A stretch of DNA of 64,000 nucleotides from Saprospiraceae bacterium (GTDB lineage: Bacteria; Bacteroidota; Bacteroidia; Chitinophagales; Saprospiraceae). The notes under the pieces were generated by a model. The model had not been told where the DNA came from. It was given only the letters and a program-made list of their open reading frames with translations, and did not search any database. The stretch spans positions 310,001 to 374,000 of the forward strand of contig JADJLN010000002.1 in NCBI GenBank assembly GCA_016710115.1, given 5' to 3'. Positions 50,147 to 59,088 of this stretch are shown piece after piece. Each line of letters opens with the position of its first letter. Position 1 is the stretch's first letter. The translations under genes were made by a program, and so were the position numbers.

Positions 50147-50726
50147 ATGTTTTTCCAAGAGCAATTTTTGTGAGTGTCTTTATTTTTATAGTAGGATGTC
50201 AAAGGCATCTAGATAGTGAATTAGAATTGGATTATATTGGTTTTATTAACAATTCGATCAATATGAGCAATTCCTTAAAATGCGTAGTTCTTATTTGAAT
50301 CCGTCGGAGTTAGGTTTTGATGTTAATGGTTGGTTGTCCACGAATTATGTATTATTGAAAATAAAAAATAACTCTAAGGAATATTTGTGTTGTAAAGTAA
50401 GCAATAATGGTTATTTGACAACTACAATTACTACAATTGATGTATTGCCACCATTGGATTCTGTAGTGTTTTCGCCAGATGTTTCGACTGGTTATGAGAT
50501 AAATATGTTCGAAGGAGATTTTAATTATTGGCTAGATCCAGGAGATGAGCACATATTTTTAGTTCCTATAAGATTGATTATTACTGATGAGCCTTTGAGG
50601 GGATATTTATTGATATTCCCTTATTGTATTTTTGCACCTGATCGAGCATTGGGAATTGGAGGATGGGACCGATTGAAGAATTTCTATATATCTATTCCGA
50701 CTCAAGAGATATTTCCGAATATATAG
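50147..50726 (+). CDS. hypothetical lipoprotein (two frameshifts)
   Basis: About 192 residues. One extra T in the five-T run after the ATG at 50147 gives MFFPRAIFVSVFIFIVGC, a lipoprotein signal with lipobox IVGC. It continues QRHLDSELELDYIGFINNSI. After a second frame change near 50,280 come SELGFDVNGWLSTNYVLLKI, then LLIFPYCIFAPDRALGIG and WDRLKNFYISIPTQEIF. The family is not recognised. It is AT-rich, like the lipoprotein at 48860, with which it shares the pattern of a short lipobox and a beta-rich body. It could be a surface lipoprotein or an immunity-type protein. Confidence 0.5.
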
Positions 50727-50836
50727 TTCTCAAATTGATTTAATGCATATTGGGGAGGGATTGATGGATTTAGTTCCTTTAATTTCTCAATGATTTATAA
50801 ATAACTCGTTGAGGAGTTTAGCAGCCTAAGCATGAT

Positions 50837-51125
50837 TGTAAACTTCCACAAAAGAGGACAGATCAAACGTTGAATAACTTAGACCTGTCAAACTTTGGAA
50901 AAAGACCGATTTTCCCAACACCGTAACCCGCCCACCGATCCCTCTACAGTTTGATGATGCCCATGCGGTGAAACACCGCCTTACATTCGGCCATGCGATC
51001 AACCATGTTGGCGCACTTGGCTCCGGGATGCCGGTGAAATCCCATTGTCAAATCCAATCCGAATTCCAGATACCGAACGCCGTATACCGACCACCGAACA
51101 CCGAACACCGAACACCGAATACCGT
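50837..51125 (+). repeat. REP-like composite element, copy 5, with 7-nt tandem repeats
   Basis: Carries the ~100-nt 5' segment of copy 2, hairpin GCGGTG-AAA-CACCGC, then stops within the second hairpin (ATGCCGGTG then AAATCCC). It joins the CCCATTGTCAAATCCAATCC segment of copy 1 and a run of 7-nt ACCGAAC/ACCGAAT units (about 51070-51118). A mosaic copy in the gap 50727-51139. Confidence 0.8.
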
Positions 51126-51139
51126 ATATTTCCTTCCCC

Positions 51140-52302
51140 TCACTTCAACACGTCCACCATTTTTTGTGCACTAATCAATTTGAAATTCTGAGGCACCATC
51201 TCCGGTCCTTCATAGTTGAAACCATCCTGTACCACCAGCAGCCCCCTGGGGTAGAGTGGACTCAGGGAATCCCCGAACGATATCCAGTCCATCGGTCTCT
51301 TCAGCGCCATCAATCCTGTCGCTGGCTGTTATCTTGAAACTGCCGACATACCGGTTGTCACCCGTGCGTTCGAACACGGCATAGGAAAAATTGCCCTGGC
51401 TGCTGGCGATCAGAAACCCCTTTCCGTTATCCTTTTAAATGCTTAATCCCTCGATATCATAGCTGATGTTCGGGTTGTTGTCGTCGCTGTCTTGCAAAAA
51501 GGTCTTGCCTGCCGTGGACCGTGGATCAATGGCCACCTTCCAGATGCCCCGTCCTTCTTCGCCGATATAGAGGAATACCAGTTCCTCATCGGCTACCATC
51601 CCTTCCGGCTGGGAGTCCATCTGGATAGACCGCACCAGTTCCAGTCCGATTTTGCCCTGCTTCTCGACCATCCTGAATTGCTGGACCAGGCCATTCTTGG
51701 CATTGATCACACAATAGGCCGTGCCCGTCTGGCGATCCCGTGCAAAACAGAAACCATAAATGTCGTCGACCAGGTCGGGGTCGGAGAACAAGGTGTCCGT
51801 GGTGACCGGTTTTAATTCGCCTGTAGCATTTTCAATGCGAAACAGGTTGATGGACTGGTGCGTGCGGTTGCTGCATCCAAGAATGGACACCGGCTTGTTG
51901 CCCAGGGTAAATCCATCCAGGATATCCACATTGTTGACGTTGCCGATGGCATAATAGGCGACTTCTTCGCCATTCAGATTGTAACTGGCCAGTCCACCTT
52001 TTTGTTGGTACCGTAGATCATCGACTTCGACGGGTCTGTCAGGTGCACCAGATCGCCGGGTCGTCAGCTGCGTCTTCTTCCGACCGGGCATGAATCGCCC
52101 GGGTTTCCGCATCCGGAGTGATGGTCAGCTGGATCAGGGCTTGCCGCGCATAAGCCGCCACCAGCTCCGGGGAATCTTCCCGGGCTTCGATCTCACCGGT
52201 GGATCTCGCGACAGGCGGTTTTGTTCCGGAATGCTGGTCCCGGCAGGAGAATGACCAGGACAGGATCAGCATGAAGAGGGTCAGTCGGAAGAGGGCTGGC
52301 AT
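51140..52302 (-). CDS. beta-propeller phytase lipoprotein (several frameshifts)
   Basis: About 387 residues. Lipoprotein signal MPALFRLTLFMLILSWSFSC. Then DDPAIW, VHLTDPSKSMIYGTNKKGGL, ASYNLNGEEVAYYAIGNVNN, VDILDGFTLGNKPVSILGCS, DIYGFCFAR, DSQPEGMVADEELVFLYIGE, EEGRGIWKVA, NISYDIEGLSI, GKGFLIASSQGNFSYAVFER, ETDGLDI and the end KLISAQKMVDVLK before the TGA at 51140. All belong to the BPP phytase family (3-phytase), which releases phosphate from Ca-phytate. Frame changes occur near 52,050, 52,000 and 51,270. There is also an in-frame TAA at about 51,436 where the family has an aromatic codon. Outer-membrane or periplasmic anchoring is likely. The next gene upstream is a TonB receptor, a common partner. 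Confidence 0.88.
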
Positions 52303-52427
52303 AGTGTTGAGTTTGGACTGCGAAAGATAAGGGGTCCCATTCTGGAGAGATCTGGTTCATCGATATCCATGCCGGACAGCAGGGGTTCCTGTGTCCGGCA
52401 TGGATGGTTCAACGGCGCGAATCTGGT

Positions 52428-55193
52428 TTACCGAGTGAAGTCAAACTTCACCCCGAGATCAAACCGGGTATTGTAGTATTCTGCCTGGTAGGTCCTGTTG
52501 GACGCACCCTGGAAGAACCGCAACGGCTGGTTCAGCAGGTTGTTGGCATTGGCATAGATCACCCAGTTCTTGTTCAGGCTGTAGCTGAGGTTCAGGTCCA
52601 GATAGGTGACCTGGTCATAGTGGATATCTGCAAAGGCCTCTTCACCCACCTCCGAGAGAAAGTCGCTGGCATAATTCAGGGAAAGGCGAGAGGTGAAGCG
52701 TCGGCCTTCCCAGGCCAGAGAGGCGTTCAACGTGTGCTTCGGCGAACCGGGCAGCTCCAGCTTGTCATTCTCCCGTCCTTCGAAATTGAAATCAGTGACC
52801 TCCGAGTGGATATAGGTATAGTTGAAATAGACACCCACGCCACGCAGGGCTGGAGCAATAAAATCAAGCTGCCGCTGGAAAGCGACTTCCAATCCGAGCA
52901 GGGCGGCATTCCCTCCGTTGATCGGCTGGGAGAAGGAGGCCCATTCCTTGTTTTCAAAGATGTAATCATCAAACGTCTGATTGACGATAAAGTCGCTCAC
53001 ATCCTTGTAGAAAACACCTGCAGAAACCAGTCCAACCGTACCGAAGTAGTGTTCGGCCATGAGATCGAGATTCATGGATGTGGTCGCTTTCAGGCCCGGG
53101 TTGCCGATGGACAGTTCTTCGCCATCTTCGATCTGCCGGTAAGGCACCAGGTCAAAATAGTTGGGGCGGGCCAGGGTATTGGTCCAGGCCAGGCGGAGGA
53201 CAGACCGTGGCGCTACATTGTACTTGAGGTGCAGACCGGGAAGGACATTCAGGTAGTCGCTGGTCTGCTTTGGCGAAGCATCCAGGGTTTCTTCCTCATC
53301 ATCATAGGTGAATCCTTCGTATTCCAGGTTGGTCTGTTCCGGTGCGAACACCTGCCAGGAGGAGCAGTTTACTGCCCAGGTTCTGGCGTAGCATGGCATA
53401 CCCGCCCAGGATGCGTTCCGTAGCGTTGAAGTTGCCGGCCAATTCACTGAGGTCCTGCTCTCCTTCGAAATCCGGACCAGTCAGGTTCAGGCCGCCGACA
53501 TATTTCTTCGTCGTGAAAGAGCCGACAGAATAATCTCCGGGAAGAAAGTTGTCTTTGGTAAAATTCTCGGTATTCAACAGGCTGTTGTCAAAGACAGCGT
53601 CTGTAGTCGGTTCATATTCGTAGAAATCATTGCTCCGCTTTTTGGTCTTGGTGCGGATCCGGCCGCCAATCCTGATCGAGCCCGGTTGGCTCCCCAGGTT
53701 GATGGGGATGTCCAGATCAATCCGTCCGTTGACATCTTCATCGGTGGTGTTCTGAAATTCTTCGGTCATCGCGGAGAATTCCCAGGCATTGCTCGGGTTC
53801 TGGAACAATGGGTCAACGGCCTGGGCAAACGGCTTGTCCGGGTTGGAGAAATCGGTGATCAGATCTACGGTCCCGTCGGTCGCGATCTCATAATACCGTT
53901 CATTGGGGCGATCCTCGGAAGCTTTGGCGTAGTTGGCCGACCAGGACAGTGTGGCATTGCCCAGGAGATGTTTTCCAGACAGAGAATAGTTCAGCATTTC
54001 CCGGTCTTCAAGACGGGCATATTTGTTGTCGCTGGTGCTGGCCTTGACTTCCCGCTGCAGCTCGCCGACCCACTGTCCGTTGTCGTTTTCGATATCGGAG
54101 AAAATGGAGCGATAACGGCTTTCCCCAGTCTTTTCTCCGGTTGTAAATGCCTTTGAAGAAGAGGTGTGATTGGGGTTGAAGGCATAATCAAGCGAAAGAG
54201 AGTAACTCTGGCGGATGCGTTGAAGGTAATACTGACGGATCTGGATCTCTTCTGCCCAGGTCTCTTCTCCATCGTCAAAGCGGTCATTGTCATTGGCATC
54301 GTCATGAGGTCCATTCTGCCTCGATATTGTCTGGAACCGAGGTTGTTATTGAAATAGGATGCACTGAGGATGACGCCGAGTTTGTTTCCGATATACCGGT
54401 CGCCGAAGATCAGAGAGCCGTTGAAGGTCGGCTTTCCCGCCAGGATATTGGATCCACCACCGACGGTGCCGGAAATCCGCTGTTCATAGGGAGCGGCGCG
54501 GGTCACCAGATTGACGGAGCCGCCAATGGCGTCGGCGTCCATATCCGGGGTAACAGCTTTGTTGACTTCAACGGTCTGGATCATGTCCGACGGGATGAGG
54601 TCCAGCTGGATCGATCGGGTTTCCGCTTCTGCAGAGGGGATGCGTTCGCCATTGATGGTGATGGCATTGAGCTGGGGCGCGGTGCCGCGAATATTGCCAA
54701 AACGGGCCTCGCCCTGGTCGTACTGCACATTGATACCCGGGATGCGTTTCATGGCGTCACCGATGTTGGCATCCGGGAAGCGGCCGATCTGATCGGAGGC
54801 AATGATGTTGGTAATGTTGTCGTTGGCCAGCTGGTTGTTCAAGGCTCTGGCCTGGCCGCGAAGCTGGCTGGTCACCACGATTTCCTGGAGGGTCAGTCCC
54901 GGACTCAACTGAACGTCCAGGTTGGTGGTTTCTCCACCAGTAATGGAAACGGTCTTTTCCTGCATTTCATAACCGATAAAGGAGATGACCAGAGTATGTG
55001 TACCGGCAGGAATATTGGGTAGCGTATAGTACCCGTTGGCATCGGAGGCTGTACCCTGAATGCCGTTTATGTCGAGTGTCGCGCCGGGCAGGGGCAGATT
55101 GGACTCATCGACGATGCGTCCATTCAATACACCAGTCTGGGCCTGAAGGCTCAGGCTGAACAGGAAGCCGAAAAGTAGTGTGATGTTCCTCAT
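52428..55193 (-). CDS. TonB-dependent receptor, phytase-associated type (several frameshifts)
   Basis: About 921 residues. Signal MRNITLLFGFLFSLSLQAQ, CarboxypepD-reg domain at about 22-105 (GRIVDESNLPLPGATLDING, TLVISFIGYEMQEKTVSI). The plug has IASDQIGRFPDANIGDAMKR, IPGINVQYDQGEARFGNIRG, QLNAITINGERIPSAEAETR, VEVNKAVTPDMDADAIGGSV. This is the TIGR01782-like group of TonB receptors. The barrel (HLKYNVAPRSVLRLAWTNTL, ARPNYFDLVPYRQIEDGEEL, NPGLKATTSMNLDLMAEHYF) ends with FDLGVKFDFTR. Frame changes near 54,310, 53,995 and 53,340. Start at 55193 matches the signal peptide. It lies just upstream of the phytase gene on the same strand; uptake of a phytate-derived or metal-phosphate compound is inferred. 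Confidence 0.88.
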
Positions 55194-55289
55194 AGTGGTT
55201 GTTGATAAGGTTGAACAAACCACAAGGTTATCGCGGGTGTGTTATCTCAATATGTCCGCAATGCTAAGTGAATGTAAAGTTTCAATTGT

Positions 55290-56110
55290 TCCTGAATTCC
55301 CTGTTCTCGCCTCTGCTGGTAGCTCTGGCTGACGCCATAGTTGAATTGGAGAACTGTTGAATTGGAGAACTGTTGAATTGTCGAATCGGAGAACGAATCT
55401 GATAGTGAGCCATCAAGAATCGAAATAACTCAATAACGCAATAACGAAATACCTGCCTCGGCCCTCGCTCCTCGGCCCTCATCCCTGGACACGGTAGGTA
55501 GAATGTAGAACGTAGAACGAGGTGGAATTGTCGAACTGGCGAATTGTAGAACCCTGGCCGCCGAGGCGGCTGTCAAATTGGAGAACTGTAGAATCGTAAA
55601 ACTGGAGAATCGAAATACACAACTTCACCTCAGCCCTCGGCCCTCGCTCCTCGGCCCTCATCCTTCGGCCCTCATCCCTGGACACGGTAGGTAGAATGTA
55701 GAACGTAGAACGAGGTGGAATTGTCGAACTGGAGAACTGGCGAATTGTAGAACCCTGGCCGCCGAGGCGGCTGGAGATTCGGAGGAGGAATCTGGTAGTG
55801 AGTCATCAAGAATCGAAATAACTCAATAACGCAATAACGAAATACTTGCCTCATCCCTCGGCCCTCGGCCCTCGGTCCTCATCCCCCGGCCCTCATTCCT
55901 GGACACGGTAGGTAGAATGTAGAACGTAGAACGAGGTGGAATTGTCGAACTGGAGAACTGGCGAATTGTCGAACTGGAGAATCGCAGTGAACAACCTCTC
56001 TTTGTTTCTCATCCCTCATCCTTCGGCCCTCGGCCCTCGCTCCTCGGCCCTCATCCCCCGGCCCTCGCTCCTCGCTCCTCGGACCTCATCCCTCATCCCT
56101 CATCCCTCTC
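55290..56110. repeat. minisatellite-like repeat region between the TonB receptor and kor operon
   Basis: Three imperfect copies of a ~190-215-bp unit (starting about 55465, 55640 and 55850). Each contains GGACACGGTAGGTAGAATGT, then GAACGTAGAACGAGGTGGAA and TTGTCGAACTGG. Between and after them are runs of short units built from CTCGGCC, CTCATCC and CTCGCTC, and TGGAGAACTG/TTGTCGAA units. No reading frame is credible. The spacing varies and the units are not separated by unique spacers of equal length, so it is not a CRISPR array. Confidence 0.85.
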
Positions 56111-56221
56111 CCATGACCATGATACCCGATTCCATTGATACAGATCATTTATGAAGGTTCGGATTAGCCGGACTTTGTCCTATCGTTTCGCTACGCTAAA
56201 AAAAGCGGTCAAACTGAGATT

Positions 56222-58114
56222 ATGTCAGGACAATCGACAACCATTGCCGGCACTGCACCGGCTACCCACCAGCGGACCATCCTGTCCGAACACATCGTGG
56301 AGATCGTCAGCGACTCCGGTGAAGGGGCCCAGAAAGCCGGCCAGAGCTTTGGTGCCATCAGTGCCAAAATGGGCAATGGCGTGTGGACCGTAGAGATCAT
56401 CCCCTCCGATATCCAACCACCACCGCGCACCAAGGAAAGTGCCTCCGGGATCCGCATTCGTATCGGGTCGGGGGTGGTGAGCAATGCCGGCGATGAAGCG
56501 GATATTGTCATCGCGTTTAACGAGATCGCTCCCTATTCCCGCATCGAACAGGGAGCCTACCAGAAAGGAACGAAGATCCTCCTGGAAAGCATGTGGGCCA
56601 CCCACGAGGATGAGGAAGTGCGCGAAAACTACGCCCGCGCGGTGGCCGATTTCAAGCGCCTGGGCTATGTCGTCTATGAGATCCCCATGCAGGAGGAGTG
56701 CCTCAAGGTGGTGCCTGATGCCCGCCGGGGGAAGAACATGTGGGTCCTGGGGCTCTTGTGCCAGTTGTACAATCGGGATATCGAGATCGCCGCAGATCAG
56801 ATCAGGCAAACGTTTCGAAAAAAATCCCAGCAGGTAGTGGATGTCAATCTGCAGCTGCTCAGGAGGATATGACTGGGCCGGGCAACACCTGGATTTTCTG
56901 TACGATCTTCCGCCTACCCTGGAAGGCATCGACCAGGTGGTCATGAACGGAAACGAAGCCCTCAGTCTCGGTGTGATCGCTTCGGGTATCGAGGTTTGTT
57001 CCATGTACCCGATCACCCCGGCAACGTCTGCTTCCCGCGATCTGGCCGAATGTTTCGAGCGCGCGGGTGGACTGGTCCACCAGGCCGAAGATGAGATCGC
57101 TGCCATCGGGTTTGCCATCGGCAGCTCTTATTCCGGCAAGCCGGCAGTGACCATCACCTCCGGGCCGGGACTGGCATTGAAAACCGAGTTCATCGGTCTG
57201 GCCGTCATGGCTGAAGTGCCTCTGGTGATCATCGACGTTCAACGGGGCGGCCCTTCCACAGGCATGCCAACCAAGATCGAGCAAAGCGACCTCCTGGCCG
57301 TCTTGTATGGCCAACCGGGAGATACGCCCAAGATCGTCCTGGCCCCCTCTACCATTGAGGAATGCTTCCAGTTCGTCATTCTGGCCCGCCAGATCGCCGA
57401 AGCCTTCCGTACCCCGGTCTTCATCCTGACAGATTCCAATCTGGCCACCGGTGTTCAACCCTTTGCGCGGCCGAAACCCCGGAAGGAGTGGTTCGCGCCG
57501 CCGGTCGACCAGGCACCTGGCCACAAGGGCTCAATCCCTATGAATGGGAACCCTCCAATGGCATCAGCAAACGACCCATTCCGGGGCAGCGCGGAGGTGA
57601 ATTCACCGTCACCGGCCTCAATCACAATAAAGAAGCAAAGGTGTCCTACCTCCCTGAAGTGAACCAGCGCAGCTCCACCATGCGCAGTCGCAAACTGGCT
57701 GCATTTGCCCGGACGCTGAAGCCACCTCAGGTTCATGGCGACGACCAGGGTGACCTGCTCATCGTCGGTTGGGGATCGACTCGGGGTGCCATCGAAGAGG
57801 CTGTAGATCGCGCCCGCACCGAAGGCATTTCGGTCTCCTCCCTCCACCTGCGCTTTATGAGCCCCTTCGAACCGGAGCTGAAGTCCATCTTCAGTCGGTT
57901 CAAGCGTGTGATCACGGCCGAGATCAACTACAGCGATGCGCCCGACGATGAATTTGTACCCGCCGAGCATCGCCGCTATGCCCAACTGGCCTGGGTGCTC
58001 CGTGCCCGTACCCTCGTCGACATTGGTTGTTTTTCCAATGTCCATGGTCAACCCATGCGGCTCAACTCCATCCTTGATGCGATCCGAACCATTACTCAAC
58101 CTCTGAACGCCTGA
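56222..58114 (+). CDS. korA: 2-oxoacid:ferredoxin oxidoreductase, fused gamma-alpha subunit (frameshifts)
   Basis: About 630 residues. The N-terminal ~200 form the gamma domain (HIVEIVSDSGEGAQKAGQSF, IGSGVVSNAGDEADIVIAFN); the rest is the alpha (pyrimidine-binding) part: MNGNEALSLGVIASGIEVCS then MYPITPATSAS, AIGSSYSGKPAVTITSGPGL, PSTGMPTKIEQSDLLAVLYG, GISKRPIPGQRGGEFTVTGL then NHN, and the C-terminal LLIVGWGSTRGAIEEAVDRA. Frames change near 56,865 and 57,525. It oxidatively decarboxylates a 2-oxo acid, most likely 2-oxoglutarate, with CoA, reducing ferredoxin. The gamma-alpha fusion is usual in Bacteroidota. First gene of the operon; the TPP subunit follows after 2 nt. Confidence 0.92.
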
Positions 58115-58116
58115 TT

Positions 58117-59073
58117 ATGTACGGACTGAAACCCGACCCCTGTGTACTGGAAGTTTCCCGACAAGTATTACTCCACCGGGGATTACGAAAAAGGTGTGGC
58201 ACGCTGGTGTCCCGGCTGTGGCGACCACTCGGTCCTGTCAGCTGTACAACGCCTCTGCCAGGAAAAGCAATTGCCACCTGAAAAGACCGTCTTCGTGTCC
58301 GGTATCGGATGCTCGAGTCGCTTTCCTCACTATATGAAGACCTACGGATTTCACGGGCTGCATGGACGGGCATTCCCCGTTGCAGAAGGTGTGAAATTTC
58401 GTCGGCCTGACCTGAATGTGTTCGTGGTGACCGGCGATGGCGATTGCCTGTCCATCGGTGCAGGTCACTGGATTCATAGCATTCGCTACAATATGAATCT
58501 GACCGTACTGCTGTTTGACAATCAGATCTACGGCATGACCAAGAAGCAGACTTCGCCGACTTCCCCGATGGGCACCATCTCCAATACCCATCCATACGGG
58601 TCGGTACTGCCACCCATCAACCCCATCCAGACCACGCTGGGCGTATCCAATGTCTCCTTTGTTGCCCAGACAGCCGACTGGATCCCCGGGCATCTGTATG
58701 CCACCATCAAAGCAGCCCACGAACACCAGGGTTTTTCCTTTGTAAAGATCATGATGCGCTGTACCAAGTTTCTGCCCGAACAAGCCAAAGAAATGGTGGG
58801 TGACAAGGGGCATATGACCTGCTGCAGCATCCCGACGGGATCGAGGTGGATATGGCGACCGCCAATCTGTTCAAACATACCGTCCAGCATGATCCTGCAA
58901 ACATCAACAAAGCCCGGGAGTACAGCGAAGATCAGGAGATGCATTACCTCGGCCTCTATTACCGCGATCAGACCGCTCCCCGATATGACCTGTATGGTGC
59001 CCATAATATGGGGGCCACGCCGGAGCAGAAGCTGCGAGTCCTCGAGGAGGAGTTTGACAAATTCGCCGTCTGA
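58117..59073 (+). CDS. korB: 2-oxoacid:ferredoxin oxidoreductase, beta (TPP) subunit (frameshifts)
   Basis: About 318 residues. The start MYGLKPDP joins, after a CCCC run (58137-58140), to VYWKFPDKYYSTGDYEKGVA. Fe-S and TPP features: RWCPGCGDHSVLSAV, VSGIGCSSRFPHYMKTYGFH, GRAFPVAEGVKFRRPDLNVF, VVTGDGDCLSIGAGHWIHSI and LLFDNQIYGMTKKQTSPTS. The second frame change near 58,825 leads to MATANLFKHTVQHDPANINK and the end LRVLEEEFDKFAV. It binds thiamine diphosphate and an iron-sulfur cluster and forms the catalytic centre with KorA. The next gene starts 15 nt downstream. Confidence 0.93.
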
Positions 59074-59088
59074 CCAACACATGGAACT

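Noticed and set aside
55290..56110. CRISPR array
   Set aside because: Repeat length and spacing vary, spacers are themselves repetitive, and no cas gene is near.
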